Positions 1 through 7,744 of a DNA stretch of 64,000 nt are shown here, in pieces. Each line of letters begins with the position of its first letter. The stretch's first letter is position 1. The stretch comes from Stappia sp. TSB10P1A (lineage in GTDB: Bacteria; Pseudomonadota; Alphaproteobacteria; Rhizobiales; Stappiaceae). The translations under genes and the position numbers were made by a program. The stretch lies in assembly GCF_900185725.1 (NCBI RefSeq), contig NZ_FYAU01000051.1, positions 1 to 64,000 on the forward strand, read 5' to 3'. The notes under the pieces were generated by a model, which was given only the letters and a program-made list of their open reading frames with translations, made no database searches and was not told the origin of the DNA.

Positions 1-69
1 GAAGTGAAACGCCCCAGCGCCAATGGTACTGCGTCTCAAGACGTGGGAGAGTCGGTCGCCGCCAGGCCC
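1..69 (+). rRNA. rrf: 5S ribosomal RNA, 3' part (cut by window edge)
   Basis: The first bases (GAAGTGAAACGCC, then AGCGCCAATGGTACTGCG, then GGGAGAGT and the terminal GCCAGGCC) match the second half of a bacterial 5S rRNA in order and spacing. This is the loop B/helix III region through to the 3' strand of helix I. The 5' roughly 50 nt lie outside the window, so the 16S-23S-5S operon reads into the window from the left on the plus strand. The exact 3' end is estimated from the expected helix I pairing. I see no tRNA after it. Confidence 0.9.
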
Positions 70-145
70 GCAAAGCGCAAAAAATCCCTACAAAACATAA
101 CAATATCATCGCGGGGTGGAGCAGCCCCGTTTCCACGGACCGCTG

Positions 146-874
146 ATGTCCGCTGATACGTCTCCGTTTGCCCTATTCGACAGCGTCACGCTCAAGCGTG
201 GCGCTTTTTGCGTTTTCCAGGGCCTCTCGCTGGTGCTTTCGGAGCGCCGCATCGCGCTTGTCGGGCTCAATGGCTCGGGGAAGAGTTCGCTGTTGCGCAT
301 GCTCAACGGCCTGCTGCTGCCGAATGACGGTGCGGTCACGGTGTTCGGCCTCGACAGCCGCAAGGACCAGCGCAAGCTGCCGCGCCATGTCGGCATGGTG
401 TTCCAGAATCCCGACCACCAGATGATCTTTCCCACCGTGCTGGAGGAACTGTCCTTCGCCCCGCGGCAACTGGGCGCGAGCCGCGCGGATGCGGACGCGC
501 TGGCGCGGGACCTGCTGGCCAGGAACGGCTGCGCCGACTGGGCGGAACGGCCGGTGGCCCTGCTGTCCGAAGGGCAGAAGCAACTGGTCTGCCTGCTGGC
601 GGTGAGCATCGCCTCTCCGCAATTGCTGCTGTGCGACGAGCCCTTCGCCGGCCTCGACCTGTCGCTGCGGCTGCATTTTTCCAGGCACATTGCCGCAAGT
701 CCCTCGCATGTGGTCATGGTCAGTCACGATCTGGAGGCCATTGCCGATTTCGAGCGGGCGATCTGGCTGGAAAAGGGGGCGGTGATGGCGGACGGAGCCC
801 CCCAAGACGTGCTGCCTCGATATCGCGCATTCGCCGCCTCGCGCGCCGCGCAGCTTACCGCGGCCGCCCTGTGA
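146..874 (+). CDS. bioM: Biotin ECF transporter ATPase BioM
   Basis: ABC ATPase of 242 aa that powers the energy-coupling-factor biotin importer with BioN and BioY at the inner membrane. Visible motifs are Walker A GLNGSGKSS (about residues 40-48), a Q-loop in VFQNPDHQ, signature LSEGQKQ and Walker B LLLCDEP followed by a switch SHD. The family alignment begins just after residue 6, so I chose ATG 146; a GTG at 116 would add ten residues. The stop overlaps the bioN GTG by 3 bp, which implies translational coupling. It starts only about 75 bp after the 5S rRNA. Confidence 0.92.
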   Translation: MSADTSPFALFDSVTLKRGAFCVFQGLSLVLSERRIALVGLNGSGKSSLLRMLNGLLLPNDGAVTVFGLDSRKDQRKLPRHVGMVFQNPDHQMIFPTVLEELSFAPRQLGASRADADALARDLLARNGCADWAERPVALLSEGQKQLVCLLAVSIASPQLLLCDEPFAGLDLSLRLHFSRHIAASPSHVVMVSHDLEAIADFERAIWLEKGAVMADGAPQDVLPRYRAFAASRAAQLTAAAL

Positions 875-1521
875 TCTCGGCCTATCTGCCCGGAACCACG
901 ATCCTGCACCGGATCGGCGCCGGCTGGAAGCTGATCGGCCTGCTGGCGACCTCCATGCTGCTGCTGCCCGTGGGCTCGCCGGTCGTCCTTGCCGGCGCGC
1001 TGGTGCTGGTGCTGGCGGTCCTCGCCTCGCTCGGGGCGGGGGCGGCGACCGTCCTCCGTTCCTTGAAGCCGCTGGCCGCCGTCGTTGTTTTCATCCTTCT
1101 CCTGCATGCGCTCTTCGGAACTCTGGACGCCGGGATCGTGGTTGCCCTGCGGCTGGCATCCTTGCTGCTGCTGGCGACGCTGATCACCCTGACCACCCGG
1201 CTTGACGACATGCTGGACGCCTTGACGCCGGTGCTGCGCCCGGCGGCGTTTTTCGGCCTTTCGGAGCGGCGGCTGGCGCTGGCGATCGCGCTGTCCATCC
1301 GGTTCACGCCGATGCTGATCGACGTGATGCACCAGCTCAACGAGGCCTATCGGGCACGATCCGGCCGTAACGGCCATGTCAGACTTGTTGCGCCGCTTTG
1401 CCTGCATGCTCTAAATGCCGCCGACCACATTGCCGAGGCGCTGGCTGCCCGCGGCGGTGCCGACGGCTGCCCACCGGAGGGCGGCGCGCCGAAGAAGGAC
1501 CGATCCGAGAATGACCGCTGA
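871..1521 (+). CDS. bioN: Biotin ECF transporter transmembrane protein BioN (EcfT)
   Basis: Membrane coupling (T) subunit of 216 aa. Several hydrophobic helices lie in the first 140 residues, and two Ala-Arg-Gly/Ser coupling motifs follow (AYRARSG and ALAARGG). In EcfT proteins these contact the ATPases. The GTG at 871 overlaps the bioM stop, and the 3' end overlaps bioY by 11 bp. The order bioM-bioN-bioY and the size fit the alphaproteobacterial BioMNY transporter. A longer reading frame upstream is just read-through inside bioM. Confidence 0.9.
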   Translation: MISAYLPGTTILHRIGAGWKLIGLLATSMLLLPVGSPVVLAGALVLVLAVLASLGAGAATVLRSLKPLAAVVVFILLLHALFGTLDAGIVVALRLASLLLLATLITLTTRLDDMLDALTPVLRPAAFFGLSERRLALAIALSIRFTPMLIDVMHQLNEAYRARSGRNGHVRLVAPLCLHALNAADHIAEALAARGGADGCPPEGGAPKKDRSENDR

Positions 1522-2071
1522 CCGTTCGCTCGTGCATATCGCCATTCATGTCGCGGTGATCTCCGCTCTCGGCTATTACCTGCCGGCCTTTACCACCCCC
1601 CTCACCGGCAGCGTCCCGATCACCGTCCAGAGCATGGGAATCATGCTGGCGGGGGTGATGCTTGGCCCGGTTCGGGGGGCGCTGGCCGTGCTGCTGTTCC
1701 TGCTGATCGTCGCGCTCGGCATGCCGTTGCTGTCGGGCGGGCGCGGCGGCATCGGCGTGTTCCTGTTGCCATCGGTCGGGTTTCTTGTCGGTTTTCCCGT
1801 GGCGGCCTTCGTCTGCGGCCTGATGATGCAGGCCCTGAAGCATCGCCCGGTGTTTCCCGCCGCGCTGCTCGCCTCGTTCGTGGGCGGGATTGTGGTCCTC
1901 TACCCGTTCGGCATTCTCGGGATTTCGGTCGTCGCCCAGAAGCCGCTGTTCGAATCCGCGGTCGGCGCGCTTATCTATCTGCCGGGCGACATGCTGAAGT
2001 GTCTCGCCACGGCCTTTGTCGCCACCACGATCGACCGGGGACGACCGGATGCGATTTTCCCTCGGCAATAG
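1511..2071 (+). CDS. bioY: Biotin transporter S component BioY
   Basis: Small integral membrane protein of 186 aa and the substrate-binding component for biotin. Almost the whole chain is hydrophobic. It has the usual BioY layout, including a PITVQSMG-like segment after helix 1 and a GGRGGIGVFLLPSVGF-like segment mid-protein. The ATG at 1511 lies inside the end of bioN, and the 3' end overlaps the next gene by 23 bp. No BioR-like palindrome (TTATnnATAA type) is visible upstream of the operon, so its regulation is not evident. Confidence 0.92.
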   Translation: MTADRSLVHIAIHVAVISALGYYLPAFTTPLTGSVPITVQSMGIMLAGVMLGPVRGALAVLLFLLIVALGMPLLSGGRGGIGVFLLPSVGFLVGFPVAAFVCGLMMQALKHRPVFPAALLASFVGGIVVLYPFGILGISVVAQKPLFESAVGALIYLPGDMLKCLATAFVATTIDRGRPDAIFPRQ

Positions 2072-3542
2072 CCCGGACGCCGCAGGGCGGTCCCATGTCG
2101 GGGCGACCCTGGACGCGCTGGCCGGCAAAGACCCCGACCGGGTGGCGGTGAGCGACGGCCGGGAGACGCTGACGCGATCGGAGCTTCTCCGCCGGGTGCA
2201 GGCCATGCAGGCCGGTCTTGCGTCGGCCAGGGCGCCGCAGCGCGTGCTGGTCGCGACCGCGGACGCGGTTCCCGCCCTTTGCCGTCTTCTGGCGGCGGCG
2301 CGCAGCGGCCGGGCCGCCGTTGTGGTCGACCCGGCACATCTGCAGCGCTACGGCGACGCCATCCGCGACACCTTGGCCCCCCTGATGCTGGAGTGGCCGG
2401 TCGCCCTGGAAAAAGATCGCCAGGGTAACGCCGGGGCCGGCGTGCCGGGCGAGCCATCGCCCCGGCCAGAGGCTCCGTTCTATATCGGCCTGACCTCCGG
2501 CTCGACAGGGCGCCCCAAGGCGTTCCAGCGGTCGCACCGGTCCTGGATCGAGAGCTTTCGGCTGGCGGGTGCGGCCTTCGCACTGGACGCGGACGAGCGG
2601 GTGTTCGTGCCGGGCGGGCTTGGGCATTCCCTGCATCTGTTCGGTGCGGCTCATGCCCTGCATCAGGGCTGGCGGGTGGACATTGCGCGCGGGTTTCAGC
2701 CCGCCGCCGTGATGCGGCGGATGCAGGCCGCCGGCAGCACGGTGCTGGTCGCGACGCCGACACAGTTGCGCCTGCTGGCGAGGGCGGGCGAGCGGGACGG
2801 TCTGCGCCTTGCCTGCCTGCGACGGATCCTGATCAGCGGCGCCAAGTGGCACGAACGCGACCGCGATCGCGTCGCCGCGGTCTTTCCGCAGGCCGAGTGC
2901 CACGAGTTCTACGGGACGTCCGAGACCAGTTTCATCAGTCATCGCGGCCCGGCGGATGCGTGCAGCGAGGGGGTTGGCCGTCCCTTTCCCGGTGTCGAGG
3001 TCGAGGTGCGCGGCGCCGGCGGGGACAGGCTTGCCGAGGGCATGGAGGGTGAGATCTGGGTGCGCAGCCCGCTGCTCTTCGATGGCTATGTCATGGGGGA
3101 TGAACCCATGACGCGCAGCGCCGATGGCTGGCTGACCGTGGGCGACCGGGGGCATCTCGACAGCGCCGGACGGCTGCATCTTGCCGGGCGCGGCGGTCGC
3201 ATGATCGTGACGTCCGGGCTCAACGTGTTTGCCGAGGAGATCGAGGCCGTGCTGATGGAGCATGCGGGCGTGCTGCAGGCCGCAGTGTTCGGCGTGGCGG
3301 ACGGGTTGCGCGGCGCGCGGATCGTCGCGGCGCTGCAGGCCGGAGCGGAGGTCGATCCCGGCGCGCTCCGCCGTCATTGTCTTTTGCGGCTGGAGCGGGC
3401 CAAGGTTCCGCTCAGGTTCCATATCCTGGACGACTGGCCGCTGACGCCGGGCGGGAAATCCGATCTTCCGGCGATCGAGGCCGTGGTGTCGAAACGGGAG
3501 GAGGCCGCCGATGCCGGCGTTTCTCGTCGCCGCGAGACGTAG
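2049..3542 (+). CDS. AMP-forming acyl-CoA ligase in the biotin operon (YhfT-like)
   Basis: ANL-superfamily acyl-CoA synthetase of 497 aa. It carries the AMP-binding P-loop LTSGSTGRPK (about residue 148), the YGTSE motif (about 287) and the C-terminal hinge and ligase core around GLNVFAEEIE. The reaction expected is carboxylic acid + ATP + CoA to acyl-CoA; the substrate is unknown. The ATG at 2049 overlaps bioY, and the 3' end overlaps the thiolase by 32 bp, so it is part of the bioMNY transcription unit. The pairing recalls Bacillus subtilis yhfU(bioY)-yhfT-yhfS, where the same two enzyme types sit with bioY. Its role in biotin precursor or biotin side-chain metabolism is inference. Confidence 0.85.
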   Translation: MRFSLGNSPDAAGRSHVGATLDALAGKDPDRVAVSDGRETLTRSELLRRVQAMQAGLASARAPQRVLVATADAVPALCRLLAAARSGRAAVVVDPAHLQRYGDAIRDTLAPLMLEWPVALEKDRQGNAGAGVPGEPSPRPEAPFYIGLTSGSTGRPKAFQRSHRSWIESFRLAGAAFALDADERVFVPGGLGHSLHLFGAAHALHQGWRVDIARGFQPAAVMRRMQAAGSTVLVATPTQLRLLARAGERDGLRLACLRRILISGAKWHERDRDRVAAVFPQAECHEFYGTSETSFISHRGPADACSEGVGRPFPGVEVEVRGAGGDRLAEGMEGEIWVRSPLLFDGYVMGDEPMTRSADGWLTVGDRGHLDSAGRLHLAGRGGRMIVTSGLNVFAEEIEAVLMEHAGVLQAAVFGVADGLRGARIVAALQAGAEVDPGALRRHCLLRLERAKVPLRFHILDDWPLTPGGKSDLPAIEAVVSKREEAADAGVSRRRET

Positions 3543-4641
3543 CGCCGTCGCCCCGATGGGCGGGGCGTTCGCCGCGCTGGAGGTCGACGCGCTCGCGGCG
3601 CCGGTGCTGCGCGCCTGCCTGTCGGACGCAGGGGAGCCGCAGGTGGATGAGGTGCTGGCCGGCAATGCGCTCTATGGCGGCGGCAATCCCGCCCGCCGCG
3701 CCGCGCTGCTGGCCGGCCTGCCGGAGACCGTCCCGGCGCTGACGCTCGATCGTCAATGCTGTTCGGGGCTCGATGCGATCCTCCTCGCCGCGCGCCTGGT
3801 GGAGGCGGGGGCCGCGAATAGCGTGCTGGCCGGCGGGTTCGAGAGTTATTCCCGCGCGCCTTTGCGCCTGCGGCGGCCGATTGCGGCAGGCGAAACGCCC
3901 GTTGCCTATGACCGGCCGCCCTTCACGCCCTGGCCCGACCGCGATCCCGACATGCCGGACGCGGCGGCGCGCCTTGCCGCCTTGCGGGCGATCGACGAGG
4001 ACGCGCAAGCCGTTTTTTCCGTCGAGAGCCATGCCAGGGCGCAGGCCGCAGCCGACACGGGACGGTTCGCCGCCGAACTGGTGGAGATCGGCGGGCACTT
4101 GCGCGACAGCTACACCCGTCGCCTGACCCGCGAGACCTGCCGGCGGTCGCGCGTCCTTGCCGGAGAGCCGGGGTACCGGGTGCTCTCGGCGACGGCCGCC
4201 AGTTCGGCGGATGCCGCCGCCTTCGCGCTGGTCGTCTCGCACACCTGGCTTGAGAGCAGACCGTCGCTGCCGGCCTGCCGGATCCTTGCAGGCGCCGCCC
4301 TAGGGGGAGACCCCTGCCTGCCCGGCCTTGCGCCGGTCGCAGCGGCGCGAAAGCTGCTGTCCGCCAAGGCTGTCGATGCCGGGGGCCTTGCCGTCAGCGA
4401 GGTGATGGAGGCCTATGCGGTGCAGGCGATTGCCTGCATGACGGATCTCGGTCTCGATCCCGAACGGGTCAATCGCGGGGGAGGGGCGCTTGCCCGCGGC
4501 CATCCGATCGGCGCATCGGGAGCGATCCTTGCCGTGCGGCTGTTTCACGAGTTGCAGCGCGAGCCGCCGGGCAGTCTCGGGCTCGCCGCCATTGCGAGCG
4601 CCGGTGGCCTCGGCACGGCGCTCCTGTTGCAACGAATATAG
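3511..4641 (+). CDS. Thiolase-family protein in the biotin operon, second catalytic Cys absent
   Basis: Thiolase-fold protein of 376 aa. The nucleophile motif is RQCCSGLDA (Cys83) and the histidine motif is GHPIGASG (His331), both intact. The usual C-terminal CxGGGxG motif reads ASAGGLG, so the second catalytic cysteine is Ala362. The ATG at 3511 follows GGGAGGAGG and sits 32 bp inside the ligase gene. It is the last gene of the bio operon, convergent with the next gene across 9 bp. Without the base/acid cysteine, normal thiolysis or Claisen condensation may be altered. It could act as a decarboxylating-type ketosynthase or use another residue. Confidence 0.85.
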   Translation: MPAFLVAARRSAVAPMGGAFAALEVDALAAPVLRACLSDAGEPQVDEVLAGNALYGGGNPARRAALLAGLPETVPALTLDRQCCSGLDAILLAARLVEAGAANSVLAGGFESYSRAPLRLRRPIAAGETPVAYDRPPFTPWPDRDPDMPDAAARLAALRAIDEDAQAVFSVESHARAQAAADTGRFAAELVEIGGHLRDSYTRRLTRETCRRSRVLAGEPGYRVLSATAASSADAAAFALVVSHTWLESRPSLPACRILAGAALGGDPCLPGLAPVAAARKLLSAKAVDAGGLAVSEVMEAYAVQAIACMTDLGLDPERVNRGGGALARGHPIGASGAILAVRLFHELQREPPGSLGLAAIASAGGLGTALLLQRI

Positions 4642-4650
4642 GCGGCGCTG

Positions 4651-6318
4651 TCAGCGCGGCGGATACCAGTAGCGGGCGTTCTCGTCGCCGCGCTGGATCA
4701 GCACGAACTGGTTGGCGAACACCCGGTAGCCATGGCTCCAGTTGCCGTCGGGCCAGCGCACCCGTATGACGGCGCGCTCGGCAACGCCCAGGCCGACATG
4801 CACGAATCCGGCTTGTCCGGATGCATGGCCGCCGCCGATGCCTATCTCGCGGGTCAGACTGCGGGCGCCGACGCGAATGCTCAGCTTGGCGCCGACGGCG
4901 TTGCGATTGGCGCCGTCCTGCGACAGGGCGACGGCAATCCAGTTGCCCAGCGGTTTCGGACGCCGGCCTTCGTCCTCGCGTCCAAGGTTGCGGAACAGGC
5001 TGACGGGAGCTTCCCGATTGACGACGACGAGGTCGAGCAGGCCGTCCATGTTGAAATCGGCAAGGCCGGCGCCGCGTCCGCGGCGGTCGAGTGCGATCCC
5101 CGCGCGGTCGCCCTGCTCGACGAAGCGGCCGTTCCATTGCTGGATCAGCAGGTTGTCCGGGTCGAAGGCGGCGAAATCGGGCATCGCCTCGACATTGCCC
5201 TTGGCGATGAACAGGTCCTGGAGCGTGTCGTTGTTGACGTCCTGGAACTCCGCGTGCCAGCCGGTCGAGGGGCGCATGTCCTCGCCCGTATAGGGGCGGT
5301 GCGCCGTCACCCCACGTTCGAAGGCAATGTCCCGGTAGACGGGCAGCAGGTCGTCGCCCTCCTGGTCGATGGTCTGCAGCTTGGTGTCGCCCATGCTGGT
5401 GAGGGCATATTCGGGCAGGCCGTCGCCATCGAGGTCGGTGCTGGCGATCCCCATGCCCCAGATCTTCAGGTGGCGCCATCCATCGCTGCGGCGATAGGGG
5501 CGGGGCGGCCGGCCGGGAGGCAGCGCCCAGAGCTGTTCCTCGCCGCCGCGATAGTAGTGACGGTCGTTGGAAATGCGCAGCGCCGGTTCCCCGGAGCGAT
5601 TCCAGTCGGTGAACAGCATCGACAGGCTGCAATAGCCGGGCGTGAGGACAAAGCTCTCGGAATAGTCCGGTGCCTCACCAGCGCGGGGACGGTGCAGGAC
5701 GTTGTCGTCGCAGGTTCCCCAGGGCGAGCCGGGGGCGCTGCGGTCGACATAGTTGCCGAAGGCGAGGGTTGGGAAAGCCAGGTCCTTCTCGAACACCGCG
5801 GCAAAGCCGGTCGTCCAACCGCGGCCGCCATTGAACGAGAAGCGGCGATTGGCAGGCTCGAAGCGACAGTCGCCGATGCCGCGCAGCACCTGGTTCTCGC
5901 CGACCCTCAGCAGAACCAGATCCATTATCCCGTCATTGTCGATATCGAGCGGATAGGCTCCGGTGACATTTTCGAGCAGCCTTTCGGGAATGCCGGTCTC
6001 GACCGGCTCGAAGGCGAGCGGACCTCCCGTCGCGGACCTGTTCCGGTAGAGGACCGAAGGTGTGTCGCCGCCGGCAAGAAACAGGTCGGGGCGGCGGTCG
6101 CCGTCGCAGTCGAGGATCGCCGCGCCGCCGCCGACGAAATACTCCCAAGGGCCGGTATAGCTGTGGTCGATGCCGGCGGGTTTCGCCTCCTCGACAAAGA
6201 CCGGCACGGGAGCGGGGGCCTCGTCGGCGAAGCCGGTCTGCGGTGCCTGGAGCCCGCCCAGCAGGGCGAGTGCAAGGGCCGCCCAAGCGGGGCGTAGCGC
6301 GGTGCCACGGCGCCTCAT
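4651..6318 (-). CDS. Secreted FG-GAP/ASPIC-UnbV repeat protein (CRTAC1-like)
   Basis: Exported protein of 555 aa with a signal peptide in the first about 31 residues (MRRRG, hydrophobic core, then FADEAP). It contains a run of FG-GAP/VCBS-type blades with calcium-loop motifs such as DCDGDRRPD, DIDNDGIMD, DLDGDGLPE and DFNMDGLLD. An ASPIC/UnbV domain follows at the C terminus (GIGGGHASGQ and RVRWPDG). This predicts a beta-propeller in the periplasm or outside the cell; the ligand is unknown. Its ATG overlaps the stop of the upstream di-heme gene (ATGA), so the two are coupled and probably act together. Confidence 0.85.
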   Translation of the reverse strand: MRRRGTALRPAWAALALALLGGLQAPQTGFADEAPAPVPVFVEEAKPAGIDHSYTGPWEYFVGGGAAILDCDGDRRPDLFLAGGDTPSVLYRNRSATGGPLAFEPVETGIPERLLENVTGAYPLDIDNDGIMDLVLLRVGENQVLRGIGDCRFEPANRRFSFNGGRGWTTGFAAVFEKDLAFPTLAFGNYVDRSAPGSPWGTCDDNVLHRPRAGEAPDYSESFVLTPGYCSLSMLFTDWNRSGEPALRISNDRHYYRGGEEQLWALPPGRPPRPYRRSDGWRHLKIWGMGIASTDLDGDGLPEYALTSMGDTKLQTIDQEGDDLLPVYRDIAFERGVTAHRPYTGEDMRPSTGWHAEFQDVNNDTLQDLFIAKGNVEAMPDFAAFDPDNLLIQQWNGRFVEQGDRAGIALDRRGRGAGLADFNMDGLLDLVVVNREAPVSLFRNLGREDEGRRPKPLGNWIAVALSQDGANRNAVGAKLSIRVGARSLTREIGIGGGHASGQAGFVHVGLGVAERAVIRVRWPDGNWSHGYRVFANQFVLIQRGDENARYWYPPR

Positions 6319-7739
6319 CGCGGAATCTCCAGGGTGCGCAGGAAGGCGATGATCGCCTGACGGTCGTCGTCGGCAAGGGCTTCATAGGCTTCGCGGGCCG
6401 GCCGGGCCGCGCCCGCATGCGCGCGGATCACCTCGTCCAGCGATGTCAGGTCGGCGCGATGACCATAGGGCGCCGTCGAGCCGACGCCCCACAGCTCGGC
6501 CGTCAGGAAGACATCCCGGTCGACGAAGCGCTGGCCCAGCAACTCGTTGCCCAGGGTCGGATCGCGGGCATCGGCGATCCGGTGGCGCTTCAGGTCGCCA
6601 TAGAGCGGAACGAGGATGTTGCCCTCCGCATCCCGTGGCAGGGCCTTGACGAAGTCGAGCGCGGCAAGGTCAATCTCCAGCGGCGCCTCGACATCAGCCT
6701 CGCGCAGGGTTCCGGCCGTCTCGATCGGTCCCGGATCGCGGAACACCGCGGAGGCCAGCGGCAAGGCCGGGATATGGCAGGAAGTGCAGCCGATGTCGGC
6801 GAAGAGGTCCTCGCCGCGCTCGGAGGCCTGGCGCCAGGCATCCGGAAGATCGTCCTTGCGCGAGGGAGCGGGCAGGGTCGCCTGCCAGACGACCAGTGCG
6901 GTCACGTCGGCGGCGGAGATTTCGTCCTCGACCCCGTCCTCGTCGAAGTCGCGTGTGCCGGTCCATGTGGCGCCGAACCGCTCGACGGCCTGGATGCCGT
7001 GGTGATGGTTGAGCGCATTGACGGTGAACTGCCGCAGCGAGCCGAAGACGCCTTTCTGGGAGAACGGGCGCAGCACAAGGTCCGCGTCGATGCCGTCGAT
7101 GGCGGAGACATCGAGGCCGCCGTCGGGATCGGCGGCGATCCGGCCGAAGGAGACGCCCTTGGCGACGAGGTCGGCGATCGCCGGCGCGCCAGTTCGCCGT
7201 GCCGTTGCAAGAGCCTCGTCGCGCTGGCGTTGCAGATCGGCGGTCATCTCGCGCGCCAGCAGTTCGATCAGGCCGGCGCCCTGCAGGGCGGGCGAGCCGC
7301 GCTCGTTGGAGAACTGCGGGTCGATCGTGTCGAAGTCGGCGCTTTCGAAACCCTCCGACACGAAGACATTGGCGGTGAAGGAGGCGCCGCCGCCGATCAC
7401 GGGCTCGTGATGGCACGAGGCGCAGGCGCCGGCGTCGAGACCGGCAAGGCGCTGGAACCGCTGGGGCGGCGGGCGGCGGCGCTTGGTGGGAATGATGGCC
7501 TGGGTCGCCATCGGCCGGCCGGCGCCTTCCTCGACCAGAAACTGGCCGATGAACAGGCGCTCGCCGCGAGCGCGAAGGGCCTCGATGCGCTCCTGCATCG
7601 GCAGTCCCGCGACAGCTTCAAGATCGAGCGGGGTGCCGAGCACCCTCTCGCTCCAGGGCGGCAGATCGGACGCGCCCGCCGCCAGCGGAAAGGCGAGGGC
7701 TGCAAGAAGCGGGGCGGCAATACGTTTCCAGCACGGCAT
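6315..7739 (-). CDS. Di-heme cytochrome c peroxidase-like oxidoreductase (DUF1111 type)
   Basis: Periplasmic protein of 474 aa with a signal peptide ending near AGASDLP. It has two c-type heme sites, CASCH at residues 106-110 and CTSCH at 318-322. The spacing and overall length fit the di-heme oxidoreductase/putative peroxidase family (DUF1111) rather than the shorter CcpA. It starts 5 bp after the stop of the ROK repressor, with a GGGAGGA ribosome site lying in the end of that gene, so the repressor, this protein and the ASPIC/UnbV protein form one unit. The substrate is unknown. Confidence 0.82.
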   Translation of the reverse strand: MPCWKRIAAPLLAALAFPLAAGASDLPPWSERVLGTPLDLEAVAGLPMQERIEALRARGERLFIGQFLVEEGAGRPMATQAIIPTKRRRPPPQRFQRLAGLDAGACASCHHEPVIGGGASFTANVFVSEGFESADFDTIDPQFSNERGSPALQGAGLIELLAREMTADLQRQRDEALATARRTGAPAIADLVAKGVSFGRIAADPDGGLDVSAIDGIDADLVLRPFSQKGVFGSLRQFTVNALNHHHGIQAVERFGATWTGTRDFDEDGVEDEISAADVTALVVWQATLPAPSRKDDLPDAWRQASERGEDLFADIGCTSCHIPALPLASAVFRDPGPIETAGTLREADVEAPLEIDLAALDFVKALPRDAEGNILVPLYGDLKRHRIADARDPTLGNELLGQRFVDRDVFLTAELWGVGSTAPYGHRADLTSLDEVIRAHAGAARPAREAYEALADDDRQAIIAFLRTLEIPR

Positions 7740-7744
7740 CCAGC

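Noticed and set aside
70-145. BioR operator upstream of bioM
   Set aside because: I looked for a TTATnnATAA-type palindrome and did not find one.
1971-3665. Long minus-strand open frame opposite the acyl-CoA ligase
   Set aside because: Same reasoning: the ligase has all ANL motifs and the opposite frame has no motif.
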